64,000 nt of DNA from Pseudomonas marginalis (GTDB taxonomy: Bacteria > Pseudomonadota > Gammaproteobacteria > Pseudomonadales > Pseudomonadaceae): contig NZ_FNSU01000001.1 of assembly GCF_900105325.1 (NCBI RefSeq), positions 1,054,001 to 1,118,000 of the forward strand. Reading direction: 5' to 3'. The notes under the pieces are model-generated. The model was not told the origin of the DNA. It made no database searches and saw nothing but the letters and a program-made list of their open reading frames with translations. The position numbers and the translations under genes are program-made. Every line of letters begins with the position of its first letter. Position 1 is the first letter of the stretch. This document shows positions 1-8,703 of this stretch, piece by piece.

Positions 1-2005
1 CGATGTCGTCGAAGAATGGCGGGTGCTGGATGTAGGTGGAGTCTTTCTGCCACACATAGGTCGCGGCCTGTGGCACTTCAATGGCTTGCCACTGTTCGTC
101 ACCGGCAAACACCTCGGCGTATTCCTTGTGGAACATTCCGGTGCTGACCTGCGCAACGGCGTCGGCGATCTCCTGGCTGCTCGGCCAGATGTCCTTCAAA
201 TACACCGGATTACCCTGTTGATCGTTACCCAGCGGTTCGCTGCTGATATCGATGCGTACGGTCCCCGCCAAAGCGTAGGCCACCACCAGCGGCGGCGAGG
301 CCAGCCAGTTGGTTTTCACCAGGGGGTGCACGCGGCCTTCAAAGTTGCGGTTGCCGGACAGCACCGACGCTACGGCGAGGTCGGCCTTCTGGATGGCTTT
401 TTCAATCGGCTCGGGCAACGGCCCGGAGTTGCCGATGCAGGTGGTGCAGCCATAGCCCACGAGGTCGAAGCCAATTTTATCCAGATACTGGGTGAGGCCC
501 GCGGCCTTGTAGTAGTCGGTGACCACTTTGGAGCCAGGCGCCAGGGAGGTTTTCACCCAGGGTTTGCGCGTGAGGCCTTTCTCCACGGCTTTTTTCGCCA
601 CCAGCCCGGCGGCCATCATCACGCTGGGGTTGGACGTGTTGGTACAGGAGGTGATGGCGGCGATCACCACGGCGCCGTTTTTCAGGCGATAGGTCTGGCC
701 TTCGTATTCATAGTCGGTTTCGCCCACCAGGTCGGCGTTGCCCACGGCCACACCGCCGCCGCCTTCACTTTCCAGGCGGCCTTCTTCCTTGGTGGTGGGT
801 TTGAACTGCAGGTCGAGGAAGTCGCTGAACGCCTGGCCGACGTTGGGCAGGGACACACGGTCCTGTGGGCGTTTCGGCCCAGCGAGGCTGGCTTCGACGC
901 TGCCCATGTCGAGGGCCAGGCTGTCGGTGAACACTGGCTCCTGACCAGCGTTGCGCCACAGGCCCTGGGCCTTGGTGTAGGCCTCGACCAGCTTCACAGT
1001 GGCAGCCGGGCGACCGGAGAGGCGCAGGTAGTCCAGGGTCACCTCATCCACCGGGAAAAAGCCGCAGGTGGCGCCGTATTCCGGGGCCATGTTGGCGATG
1101 GTCGCGCGGTCCGCCAGGGGCAGGTCGGCCAGGCCGTCGCCGTAGAACTCGACGAACTTACCCACCACGCCTTTCTTGCGCAGCATCTGGGTGACGGTCA
1201 GCACCAGGTCGGTGGCGGTGATGCCTTCTTTCAATTTGCCGGTGAGCTTGAAGCCGATCACTTCCGGGATCAGCATCGACACCGGCTGGCCGAGCATCGC
1301 CGCTTCCGCTTCGATCCCGCCCACGCCCCAGCCGAGCACGCCGAGGCCGTTGATCATGGTGGTGTGGGAGTCGGTGCCCACCAGGGTGTCTGGGAAGGCG
1401 TAGGTGCGGCCGTCCTCGTCCTTGGTCCACACGGTGCGGCCCAGGTATTCGAGGTTGACCTGGTGGCAGATGCCGGTGCCCGGCGGTACCACACTGAAGT
1501 TGTCGAAGGCGCTCTGGCCCCAGCGCAGGAAGGCGTAGCGTTCGCCGTTGCGCTGCATTTCGATGTCGACGTTCTGCTCGAAGGCGTCGGCGTTGCCGAA
1601 CTTGTCGACCATCACCGAGTGGTCGATCACCAGGTCCACCGGCGAGAGCGGGTTGATGCGCTGCGGGTCGCCGCCGGCCTTGGCCACGGCGGCGCGCATG
1701 GCGGCCAGGTCGACCACGGCGGGTACGCCGGTAAAGTCCTGCATCAGCACGCGGGCGGGGCGGTACTGGATCTCGCGGTCGGACTGGCGCTCTTTGAGCC
1801 AGGCGGCAATGGCCTTGAGGTCGGCGCCGGTGACGGTCTTGTTGTCCTCCCAGCGCAGCAGGTTCTCCAGCAGCACCTTGAGGGACATCGGCAGCTTATC
1901 CAGGTCACCCAGGCGCTTGGCGGCTTCGGGCAGGCTGAAATAGTGGTAGGTCTTGTCGTCGATTTCTAAAGTTTTAAGGGTTCTCAGGCTATCAAGGGAT
2001 GACAT
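1..2005 (-). CDS. acnA: Aconitate hydratase AcnA (partial, C-terminus outside window)
   Basis: Aconitase of the TCA cycle: interconverts citrate and isocitrate through cis-aconitate using a [4Fe-4S] cluster in the cytoplasm. About 668 residues are present of roughly 900 usual for AcnA; the remainder, including the swivelling domain 4, lies beyond base 1. It starts [16 protein letters not shown] at an ATG just after an AAGGAG ribosome site. The cluster ligands are visible: Cys454 in [10 protein letters not shown] and Cys520/Cys523 in [10 protein letters not shown]. The motif [20 protein letters not shown] in the N-terminal half is diagnostic of the AcnA/IRP branch rather than AcnB. It is divergent from rlmM across about 200 bp. 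A long open frame on the opposite strand is only a codon-bias shadow. Identification is very secure. Confidence 0.97.
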   Translation of the reverse strand, partial: MSSLDSLRTLKTLEIDDKTYHYFSLPEAAKRLGDLDKLPMSLKVLLENLLRWEDNKTVTGADLKAIAAWLKERQSDREIQYRPARVLMQDFTGVPAVVDLAAMRAAVAKAGGDPQRINPLSPVDLVIDHSVMVDKFGNADAFEQNVDIEMQRNGERYAFLRWGQSAFDNFSVVPPGTGICHQVNLEYLGRTVWTKDEDGRTYAFPDTLVGTDSHTTMINGLGVLGWGVGGIEAEAAMLGQPVSMLIPEVIGFKLTGKLKEGITATDLVLTVTQMLRKKGVVGKFVEFYGDGLADLPLADRATIANMAPEYGATCGFFPVDEVTLDYLRLSGRPAATVKLVEAYTKAQGLWRNAGQEPVFTDSLALDMGSVEASLAGPKRPQDRVSLPNVGQAFSDFLDLQFKPTTKEEGRLESEGGGGVAVGNADLVGETDYEYEGQTYRLKNGAVVIAAITSCTNTSNPSVMMAAGLVAKKAVEKGLTRKPWVKTSLAPGSKVVTDYYKAAGLTQYLDKIGFDLVGYGCTTCIGNSGPLPEPIEKAIQKADLAVASVLSGNRNFEGRVHPLVKTNWLASPPLVVAYALAGTVRIDISSEPLGNDQQGNPVYLKDIWPSSQEIADAVAQVSTGMFHKEYAEVFAGDEQWQAIEVPQAATYVWQKDSTYIQHPPFFDDI

Positions 2006-2201
2006 TACATGACTCCTTATGGTCCGCACGGCTACGGACCTGACGGGACGAACAGAGCTTTCAAACTAGCGCTGTTTTCAGTAGCTGGCTAATTACTGGA
2101 CTCTATGGACAGAACCAAGGTTCCGAACTCGGCTATCATGCGCGCGTTTTCATGACAGGCATTGCGATAGCGCAACGTCAGTTGAGTCACCAGGAGAGTC
2201 G
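2006..2201. promoter_or_regulatory. acnA/rlmM divergent intergenic region
   Basis: This 196-bp gap separates two divergent genes and must hold both promoters. I see the acnA ribosome site AAGGAG and, for rlmM, CAGGAGAG just before the start. I could not assign -35/-10 boxes or a regulator site with confidence. Confidence 0.5.
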
Positions 2202-3278
2202 ATGAACACCCTTTTTATGCACTGCCGCCCGGGGTTTGAGGGCGAAGTCTGTTCCGAGATCGCGGAACACGCCGCGCGCCTGAACGTTTCCGGCTACGCC
2301 AAGGCCAAGACCGGCAGCGCCTGCGCCGAATTTGTCTGCACCGAAGAAGACGGCGCCCAGCGCCTGATGCACGGCCAGCGCTTTGCCGAGCTGATCTTCC
2401 CGCGGCAGTGGGCGCGCGGGGTGTTTATCGACCTGCCGGAAACCGACCGTATCAGCGTGATCCTCGCTCACCTGCGTGAATTCCCGGTGTGCGGCAGCCT
2501 GTGGCTGGAGATGGTCGACACCAATGACGGCAAGGAACTCTCGAACTTCTGCAAGAAATTCGAAGTGCACCTGCGCAAAGCCTTGTTGAACGCCGGCAAG
2601 CTGGTGGACGACCCGAGCAAGCCGCGCCTGCTGCTGACCTTCAAAAGCGGCCGCGAAGTGTTCATGGGCCTGGCCGAGTCGAATAACTCGGCGATGTGGC
2701 CGATGGGCATCCCGCGGTTGAAATTCCCCCGGGACGCGCCCAGCCGCTCGACCCTGAAGCTGGAAGAGGCCTGGCACCACTTTATCCCCCGCGACCAGTG
2801 GGACGAGCGCCTGCATGGCGACATGACCGGTGTCGATCTGGGGGCGGCCCCTGGTGGCTGGACCTGGCAACTGGTCAACCGTGGCATGCTGGTGACCGCC
2901 ATCGACAACGGCCCCATGGCCGAAAGCCTGATGGACACCGGCCTGGTGCAGCACCTGATGGCCGACGGCTTTACTTTCGTGCCCAAGCAGCCGGTGGACT
3001 GGATGGTGTGCGACATCGTCGAAAAGCCGGCGCGCAACGCGGCGCTGCTTGAGACCTGGATCGGCGAAGGGTATTGCCGCGAGGCGGTGGTGAACCTGAA
3101 GTTGCCGATGAAACAGCGTTACGCCGAGGTCAAGCGCCTGCTGGAACGTATCGAGGACGGTTTCAAGGCGCGCGGCATTCGGGTGGAGATCGGCTGCAAG
3201 CAGCTGTATCACGACCGTGAAGAAGTGACCTGCCACCTGCGTCGGCTGGTGGATGTGAAGAAAACCAAGGCCCGCTAA
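2202..3278 (+). CDS. rlmM: 23S rRNA 2'-O-ribose methyltransferase RlmM
   Basis: RlmM methylates the 2'-OH of C2498 of 23S rRNA using S-adenosylmethionine. The 358-residue length matches the family. An N-terminal THUMP-like RNA-binding part is followed by a Rossmann methyltransferase domain whose SAM motif is DLGAAPGGWTWQL, beginning near Asp212. The catalytic KDKE-type residues of RrmJ-like 2'-O methyltransferases fit the downstream segments DWMVCDIVEKPA and NLKLPMKQRY. The start is set by CAGGAGAG 7 bases upstream. It is followed 27 bp later by tusA, so the two probably share a transcript of RNA-modification genes. Confidence 0.96.
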   Translation: MNTLFMHCRPGFEGEVCSEIAEHAARLNVSGYAKAKTGSACAEFVCTEEDGAQRLMHGQRFAELIFPRQWARGVFIDLPETDRISVILAHLREFPVCGSLWLEMVDTNDGKELSNFCKKFEVHLRKALLNAGKLVDDPSKPRLLLTFKSGREVFMGLAESNNSAMWPMGIPRLKFPRDAPSRSTLKLEEAWHHFIPRDQWDERLHGDMTGVDLGAAPGGWTWQLVNRGMLVTAIDNGPMAESLMDTGLVQHLMADGFTFVPKQPVDWMVCDIVEKPARNAALLETWIGEGYCREAVVNLKLPMKQRYAEVKRLLERIEDGFKARGIRVEIGCKQLYHDREEVTCHLRRLVDVKKTKAR

Positions 3279-3305
3279 ACTGAGCGCCGGTTTCAGGAGT
3301 AGACA

Positions 3306-3557
3306 ATGAGCGATATTTTCGACACCGCCGTGGATGGCACCCTCGACGCAACGGGCCTCAACTGCCCTGAGCCGGTGATGATGCTGCACCAGCACATCCG
3401 CGACCTGCCGCCCGGCGGCTTGCTCAAGGTGATCGCGACCGACCCGTCGACGCGCCGCGATATCCCCAAGTTCTGCGTGTTCCTTGACCATGAACTGGTG
3501 GATCAACAGGAGCAGGCCGGTACCTATCTGTACTGGATCCGCAAAAAACTCGACTAA
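3306..3557 (+). CDS. tusA: Sulfurtransferase TusA
   Basis: Small (83 aa) sulfur-carrier protein that accepts persulfide sulfur from a cysteine desulfurase and relays it, classically to TusD for 2-thiouridine synthesis at tRNA wobble positions. The family signature LNCPEPVM is present, with the persulfide-carrying Cys20. CAGGAGTAGACA precedes the ATG. It sits directly behind rlmM. The gene ends 10 bp before a REPIN that probably also stops transcription before the convergent MATE gene. Confidence 0.95.
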   Translation: MSDIFDTAVDGTLDATGLNCPEPVMMLHQHIRDLPPGGLLKVIATDPSTRRDIPKFCVFLDHELVDQQEQAGTYLYWIRKKLD

Positions 3558-3566
3558 CACCGGTCC

Positions 3567-3668
3567 CTGTAGGAGCGAGCTTGCTCGCGAAGGGCGTTAA
3601 CGATGATGCGGGTATCCTGAAGGAACGCGGCGCTCTCGGGTTTTTCGCGAGCAAGCTCGCTCCTACAG
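3567..3668. repeat. REPIN (GTAGGAGCGAGC class)
   Basis: Two perfect 25-bp inverted arms face each other: the left (3567-3591) contains GTAGGAGCGAGCTTGCTCGC and the right (3644-3668) is its exact reverse complement. Each arm is itself a small hairpin. This layout, a REP doublet about 100 bp long, is the REPIN form known from P. fluorescens and mobilised by RAYT transposases. It lies between convergent tusA and the MATE gene. Copies of the same class are at 13851, 20917 (degenerate) and 33932. Confidence 0.92.
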
Positions 3669-3683
3669 GGGTACGCGTTGTGC

Positions 3684-5072
3684 TTATGCCTTGTTGGCGC
3701 GAATGCGCCGGCGTGCACTGCGCGCCAGGCGCACCAGCAGCATCCCCGCCGCACAGCTCAAGCCCACGATCAGCCCTTGCCACAAACCGCTCGGGCCGCT
3801 GGGTTCGCCCAGCCAGTTGCTCAGCCCCAGGGCGTACCCCACCGGCAGCCCCACGCCCCAATAGGCAAACAGGGTCAGCACCATGGTGACACGGGTGTCC
3901 TGGTAGCCACGCAGGGCGCCGGCGGCGGTGACCTGGATCGAGTCACTGAACTGAAACAGCGCTGAAAACACGATCAGCGTCGAGGCCAGGTGTATGACGA
4001 TGGGGTCCGGGGTGTAGATCGCCGCAATCTGCTCGCGAAACACCAGCATCAGGCTGCACGACAGACAGGCGTACGCCAGCGCCGTGCCCATGCCGACCCC
4101 GGCGGCGAAGCGTGCTTCACGCGCCTCGCCACGCCCCAGGGCCTGGCCGACGCGCACGGTGACGGCCATGCTCAGGGAATAGGGGATCATGAACACCAGT
4201 GAGCTGACGTTCAGCGCGATCTGGTGCCCCGACACAACGGTGGCGCCCAGGCTGCCGAGCAGCAGGGCGATGACGGCAAAGATGCTCGATTCGGCAAAGA
4301 TCGCGATGCCGATCGGCAGGCCAATCCCCAGTACGCGCTTGATCACCGACCACTGCGGCCAGTCGAAGCGCTTGAACAGTTCGCTGCTCTGGTAGGCCGC
4401 CCCCCAGCGGGTCCAGGCGGCCATGCCGAGCATCATCACCCACATCGCAATGGCCGTGGCCCAGCCGCAGCCCACGCCGCCCATGGCCGGCACGCCCAGG
4501 TGGCCGTAGATGAAGATGTAGTTCAGTGGAATATTCAGCGCCAGCCCGCACAGGCCCATGGCCATGCTGGGCAGGGTGCGGCCCAGGCCATCACTGAAAC
4601 AGCGCAGCACGTAGTAGAGGGCGATGGCCGGCATCCCGGCGGCGATGCCATGCAGGTAGCCCATGGTGGGGGCGATAAGGTTCGGCTCGACCTTCATGGC
4701 ATGCAGGATCGGCTCGGCGCAAAGCAACAGCAGTGCGCCGATGATGCCGACCACCACCGCCAGCCACAGTGACTGACGCACCAATGGCCCGATTTCGCCG
4801 TAGTGGCCCGCACCGTAGCGCTGGGCGACTTTCGGCGTGGTGGCCAGCAGGGTACCGGTCATCAGCAGGTACACCGGAATCCAGATCGAGTTGCCCAGGC
4901 CCACCGCCGCCAGGTCCTGGGGGCTGACGCGCCCGGCCATCACCGCATCGACGAAGCTCATGGCCGTGGTTGCCAGTTGGCCGATCATGATCGGCAGCGC
5001 GAGCGTCAGCAGGCCACCCACTTCCCGGCTGATGCGGGCGGGGCGGGTGAGGGGGGCAGTGGCAGTGTTCAC
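3684..5072 (-). CDS. MATE family multidrug efflux transporter (PmpM/NorM-like)
   Basis: Inner-membrane exporter of the multidrug and toxic compound extrusion family, driven by an H+ or Na+ gradient. About 462 residues with twelve hydrophobic segments; family hallmarks include ALPIMIGQLATTAMSFVDAV near the N-terminus and a duplicated two-lobe layout. I chose the GTG at 5072 (MNTATAPLTRPARI) because P. aeruginosa PmpM, as I recall it, starts the same way; a TTG at 5090 would add six residues (MTGLAY). Neither has a strong ribosome site. Monocistronic; convergent with tusA and divergent from pdxB. The substrate cannot be read from sequence. Confidence 0.9.
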   Translation of the reverse strand: MNTATAPLTRPARISREVGGLLTLALPIMIGQLATTAMSFVDAVMAGRVSPQDLAAVGLGNSIWIPVYLLMTGTLLATTPKVAQRYGAGHYGEIGPLVRQSLWLAVVVGIIGALLLLCAEPILHAMKVEPNLIAPTMGYLHGIAAGMPAIALYYVLRCFSDGLGRTLPSMAMGLCGLALNIPLNYIFIYGHLGVPAMGGVGCGWATAIAMWVMMLGMAAWTRWGAAYQSSELFKRFDWPQWSVIKRVLGIGLPIGIAIFAESSIFAVIALLLGSLGATVVSGHQIALNVSSLVFMIPYSLSMAVTVRVGQALGRGEAREARFAAGVGMGTALAYACLSCSLMLVFREQIAAIYTPDPIVIHLASTLIVFSALFQFSDSIQVTAAGALRGYQDTRVTMVLTLFAYWGVGLPVGYALGLSNWLGEPSGPSGLWQGLIVGLSCAAGMLLVRLARSARRRIRANKA

Positions 5073-5171
5073 GTACGCAAGTCCAGTCAAGAGGGTGCAA
5101 GGCCGCGGATTCTACGCCTTGACGTAACGGTCAGGAAAAAACCTGTGTTAGGGATTTGTAAGCGACCTGCC

Positions 5172-5190
5172 AGCCCCCTCCCACATTGAA
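5172..5190. repeat. Single half-REP (CCCCCTCCCACA class)
   Basis: The segment GCCCCCTCCCACATTGAAG is one arm of the GTGGGAGGGGGC repeat class found complete at 41010-41084. The partner arm is missing, so this looks like a decayed copy. It lies between the MATE gene and pdxB, close to where the pdxB promoter should be. Confidence 0.6.
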
Positions 5191-5233
5191 GATCGCATCC
5201 CTGTACACTGCTGATCCGCCAAAGGAGCCTGCC

Positions 5234-6379
5234 ATGCTGATTGTTGCCGACGAAAATATCCCGCTGCTCGATGAGTTCTTCCAAGGATTTGGCGAGATTC
5301 GCCGAGTGTCCGGCCGTTCCATCGACCGCGCCACCGTCGAACAGGCCGATGTGCTGCTGGTGCGCTCGGTGACCAACGTCAACCGCGCCCTGCTGGACGG
5401 CACGCAGGTGCGTTTTGTCGGCACCTGCACCATCGGCACCGACCACCTCGACCTCGATTACTTCAAGCAGGCCGGTATCCAGTGGTCCAGCGCCCCCGGC
5501 TGCAATGCGCGTGGCGTGGTGGACTATGTGCTGGGCAGCCTGCAAACCCTGGCCGAGATCGAAGGCGCCGACCTCAATCAGCGTACCTATGGCGTGGTCG
5601 GCGCCGGTGAAGTGGGCGGGCGGCTGATCGAAGTGCTCAAGGGCCTGGGCTGGAACGTGCTGGTCTGCGACCCGCCGCGGCAGATCGCCGAAGACGGCGA
5701 TTACGTCAGCCTCGAGCAGATCATCGAGCAATGCGATGTGATCAGCCTGCACACGCCGCTGACCAAGTCCGGCAATGGTTCCACCTGGCACCTGTTTGAT
5801 CGCGACCGCCTCAACCGCCTCAAGCCCGGCACCTGGCTGATCAACGCCAGCCGTGGCCCGGTGGTGGACAACGCGGCCCTGCGCGATGTGCTGCTGGCGC
5901 GTGAAGACCTGCAAGCGGTGCTGGACGTTTGGGAAGGCGAGCCCGAGGTGGACGTCGACCTGGCCGACCTGTGTGTGTTGGCCACCCCGCATATTGCCGG
6001 TTACAGCCTGGACGGCAAGCAGCGCGGTACGGCGCAGATCTATCAGGCGTTCTGCGGGCACCTGGGCCAGGAGCCGAGCATTCAGTTGGGCGACTTGTTG
6101 CCGCAACCGTGGCTGGCCGAAGTGCACTTGAACGCATCGACCGATCCGGCCTGGGCGCTGGCGACGTTGTGCCGCAGCGTGTACGACCCGCGCCGTGATG
6201 ATGCGGATTTCCGCCGCAGCCTGGTGGGTACCGTCGAAGAACAACGCAAGGCGTTCGACGTGCTGCGCAAGCATTATCCGGAGCGTCGTGAAATCGACGG
6301 CTTGAAGGTGCGCATTGTGAATGGGGAGTCAGCGGTGTTGGCGCGCATCGTGTCCGCATTGGGCGCGGCAACCGTTTAA
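5234..6379 (+). CDS. pdxB: Erythronate-4-phosphate dehydrogenase PdxB
   Basis: Second enzyme of the DXP-dependent pyridoxal 5'-phosphate pathway; oxidises 4-phospho-D-erythronate with a tightly bound nicotinamide cofactor. 381 residues, as usual. It is a D-2-hydroxyacid dehydrogenase: the Rossmann motif [12 protein letters not shown] begins near Gly120, and the catalytic triad reads Arg207 (NASRGP), Glu236 (EGEPEVD) and His253 (TPHIAGYS). A C-terminal dimerisation domain specific to PdxB follows. The start at 5234 is fixed by AAAGGAG 7 bases upstream; the open frame extends 16 codons further up but without support. Followed by an intrinsic terminator. Confidence 0.96.
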   Translation: MLIVADENIPLLDEFFQGFGEIRRVSGRSIDRATVEQADVLLVRSVTNVNRALLDGTQVRFVGTCTIGTDHLDLDYFKQAGIQWSSAPGCNARGVVDYVLGSLQTLAEIEGADLNQRTYGVVGAGEVGGRLIEVLKGLGWNVLVCDPPRQIAEDGDYVSLEQIIEQCDVISLHTPLTKSGNGSTWHLFDRDRLNRLKPGTWLINASRGPVVDNAALRDVLLAREDLQAVLDVWEGEPEVDVDLADLCVLATPHIAGYSLDGKQRGTAQIYQAFCGHLGQEPSIQLGDLLPQPWLAEVHLNASTDPAWALATLCRSVYDPRRDDADFRRSLVGTVEEQRKAFDVLRKHYPERREIDGLKVRIVNGESAVLARIVSALGAATV

Positions 6380-6390
6380 ACACCGAATAA

Positions 6391-6416
6391 AAAACCCGGC
6401 CACCGGGGCCGGGTTT
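6391..6416. terminator. Bidirectional terminator between pdxB and a small gene
   Basis: The hairpin AACCCGGCC-accgg-GGCCGGGTT is flanked by A and T runs on the two sides, so it can end pdxB on the plus strand and the convergent short gene on the minus strand. Confidence 0.8.
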
Positions 6417-6433
6417 GAAAGAGCGTAGGCCCT

Positions 6434-6607
6434 TCAGCCTTGCTGGGCAGGCTTGACCAGTCGCTGTTCCAGCTCGCGGCACGCTTGCTGGATCATCTCT
6501 TCGGTAATCTGCACTTCGCGGCCCTGGGCGTCGATCACGGAGCAAGGCAAGTGCTGCGGTTGGCGGATCACTTCAATCTTGGCATCGCTGCTGTTTTGCA
6601 AGGTCAT
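6434..6607 (-). CDS. Short conserved protein of unknown function (57 aa)
   Basis: I cannot assign a function. The protein begins MTLQNSSDAKIEVIRQPQHL and contains a predicted helix (ITEEMIQQACRELEQRLV) after a short strand-like segment; it has no signal peptide or membrane segment. The start at 6607 is preferred because GAGGAGAC lies 5-12 bases upstream; an ATG 15 bases earlier would swallow that site. The region is coding-like (charged/amphipathic, few rare codons) and convergent with pdxB. Probably a genus-restricted small protein. Confidence 0.72.
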   Translation of the reverse strand: MTLQNSSDAKIEVIRQPQHLPCSVIDAQGREVQITEEMIQQACRELEQRLVKPAQQG

Positions 6608-6862
6608 GGCCTGTCTCCTCATCAGGTTGTGTACCTACTGTATAACCCCCGAGTGACCGCGCTGTTACAACTCCTTACGAGATCACCGGTTCGAACACCC
6701 AGTCCACCAGAAACCGCTGTGGATTTCCAGCCGGGTGTTAGACCGATAGCCTCTAGGGGCCAGCATCGGCGGGCATAATTAACCTGACTCATTGTTATTC
6801 GCGCAAGTTCCCCCCATGTAAGCAGGCAGGTACCAACCCTTTCCGATCAGGTGATGCCCTCC
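6608..6862. other. Divergent intergenic region, no recognised element
   Basis: A 255-bp gap between a leftward small gene and a rightward ABC exporter. It must contain promoters for both, but I see no clear consensus boxes, repeats or structured RNA apart from the ribosome sites noted with the genes. Confidence 0.4.
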
Positions 6863-8638
6863 ATGCTCTCAGTCCGTCAACGCCGTGCAATTCGCCTGGC
6901 CAGTCGTTTCATCGCGCCCTACCGCTGGCAGGCCCTCGGTGCTCTGGTCGCGCTGATCGTCACCGCCGGCATCACCTTGTCCATGGGGCAGGGCATTCGC
7001 CTGCTGGTGGACCAGGGCTTCATGACCCAATCGCCGCACCTGCTCAACCAGTCCATCGGCCTGTTCATGGTGCTGGTGCTGGGCTTGGCCGTGGGCACGT
7101 TTGCGCGGTTTTACCTAGTGTCGTGGATCGGTGAGCGGGTGGTGGCGGACATTCGCCGGCAGGTCTTCAACCACCTGATCTACCTGCACCCGGGTTTCTA
7201 CGAGAACAACCGCAGCTCGGAAATCCAATCGCGGCTGACCACCGACACCACCTTGCTGCAATCGGTGATCGGCTCGTCGTTGTCGCTGTTCCTGCGCAAT
7301 GCCTTGATGGTGATCGGCGGCATCGTGCTGCTGTTCATCACCAACCCCAAGCTCACCAGCATCGTGGTGGTGGCGCTGCCGCTGGTGCTGGCGCCGATCC
7401 TGATCTTCGGCCGTCGCGTGCGCAGCCTGTCGCGCCTGAGCCAGGACCGTATTGCTGATGTGGGCAGCTACGTGTCCGAGACCCTTGGCCAGATCAAGAC
7501 CGTGCAAGCCTATAACCACCAGGTCCAGGACGAGCAACGCTTTGCCGTGACCGTGGAAGAGGCGTTCACCACCGCACGCAAACGCATCGCCCAGCGCGCC
7601 TGGTTGATTACCCTGGTGATCATGCTGGTGCTGGGTGCGGTGGGCGTGATGCTGTGGGTCGGCGGCATGGATGTGATCAGCGGGCGCATTTCCGGCGGCG
7701 AGCTGGCTGCGTTCGTGTTCTACAGCCTGATCGTCGGCAGCGCCGTCGGTACCCTGAGCGAAGTCCTCGGTGAACTGCAACGTGCCGCCGGTGCAGCGGA
7801 GCGCATTGGTGAGCTGTTGCAGTCGAGCAACGAGATCCAGGCGCCGGCCACGGGTAAAGTGCAGTTGCCCGAGCGCGTCAGCGGCCGTATGGAGCTGCAG
7901 GACCTGCATTTTTCCTACCCTTCGCGGCCGGACAGCTACGCCATCGACGGCCTGAACCTGACCATCAACCCCGGCGAAACCCTGGCACTGGTGGGGCCGT
8001 CCGGCGCGGGCAAATCGACGCTTTTCGACCTGCTGCTGCGCTTCTACGATCCCCAGCGAGGCCGCATCCTGATTGAAGGCCAGGCGCTGACCGATCTGGA
8101 CCCCCTGGACCTGCGTCGCCACTTCGCCCTGGTGTCCCAGAGCCCGGCGCTGTTCTTCGGCAGCGTCGAGGAGAACATCCGCTACGGCAACCCAGCGGCC
8201 ACGCGCGAGCAAGTCGAAGCCGCCGCCCGCATCGCCCATGCCCACGATTTCATCCTGCAAATGCCCGACGGCTACCAGACCCACCTCGGCGACGGCGGCA
8301 TGGGCCTCTCCGGCGGCCAGCGCCAACGATTGGCGATTGCTCGTGCGTTGCTGGTGGACGCGCCGATCCTGCTGCTGGACGAAGCCACCAGTGCCCTGGA
8401 TGCCCAGAGTGAACACCTGATCCAGCAAGCGTTGCCGCAATTGATGCAAGGGCGTACCACGCTGGTTATCGCCCATCGACTGGCGACGGTGAAGAACGCT
8501 GACCGTATCGCGGTGATGGATCAGGGCAGGCTGGTGGCGGTGGGCACGCATCAGCAGTTGATTGCGAGCAATCCGTTATATGCGCGATTGGCGGCGTTGC
8601 AGTTCAGTGATGGGGTTGAGGAGAGCAGCGAACACTGA
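6863..8638 (+). CDS. MsbA-like ABC exporter, fused permease and ATPase
   Basis: Half-transporter of the ABCB/MsbA type: an N-terminal six-helix permease (residues about 20-310) and a C-terminal ATPase. In the ATPase I see Walker A GPSGAGKST (about 378-386), the signature LSGGQ (482-486), Walker B LLLLDEATS and a downstream IAHRLATV H-loop. It should work as a homodimer exporting a lipid, peptide or drug across the inner membrane; the substrate is not readable. Of three nearby starts (GTG 6851, ATG 6854, ATG 6863) I chose 6863 since AGGTGAT lies at a good distance. It stands alone, not beside lipid A genes, so I do not call it msbA itself. Confidence 0.88.
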   Translation: MLSVRQRRAIRLASRFIAPYRWQALGALVALIVTAGITLSMGQGIRLLVDQGFMTQSPHLLNQSIGLFMVLVLGLAVGTFARFYLVSWIGERVVADIRRQVFNHLIYLHPGFYENNRSSEIQSRLTTDTTLLQSVIGSSLSLFLRNALMVIGGIVLLFITNPKLTSIVVVALPLVLAPILIFGRRVRSLSRLSQDRIADVGSYVSETLGQIKTVQAYNHQVQDEQRFAVTVEEAFTTARKRIAQRAWLITLVIMLVLGAVGVMLWVGGMDVISGRISGGELAAFVFYSLIVGSAVGTLSEVLGELQRAAGAAERIGELLQSSNEIQAPATGKVQLPERVSGRMELQDLHFSYPSRPDSYAIDGLNLTINPGETLALVGPSGAGKSTLFDLLLRFYDPQRGRILIEGQALTDLDPLDLRRHFALVSQSPALFFGSVEENIRYGNPAATREQVEAAARIAHAHDFILQMPDGYQTHLGDGGMGLSGGQRQRLAIARALLVDAPILLLDEATSALDAQSEHLIQQALPQLMQGRTTLVIAHRLATVKNADRIAVMDQGRLVAVGTHQQLIASNPLYARLAALQFSDGVEESSEH

Positions 8639-8654
8639 GTTGCGGTGCGCATAA

Positions 8655-8686
8655 AAAATGCCCGCATCTCTCAATGCGGGCATTTT
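8655..8686. terminator. Bidirectional terminator, ABC exporter / slt
   Basis: The hairpin AAAATGCCCGCAT-ctctca-ATGCGGGCATTTT lies between convergent genes and can stop both transcripts. Confidence 0.85.
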
Positions 8687-8703
8687 CATTTCTGCTTCAA
8701 ACC

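Noticed and set aside
23..1969. Long open frame (648 codons) on the plus strand opposite acnA
   Set aside because: It has no domain or ribosome site and mirrors the codon positions of acnA, whose motifs are complete on the other strand.
3567..3668. Could the regular palindromes be a CRISPR array?
   Set aside because: They are scattered pairs of inverted arms, not direct repeats with unique spacers, and no cas genes are present.
6863..8638. Naming the ABC exporter msbA
   Set aside because: It has MsbA-like architecture but no lpxK or other lipid A gene beside it, and several such exporters exist in Pseudomonas.
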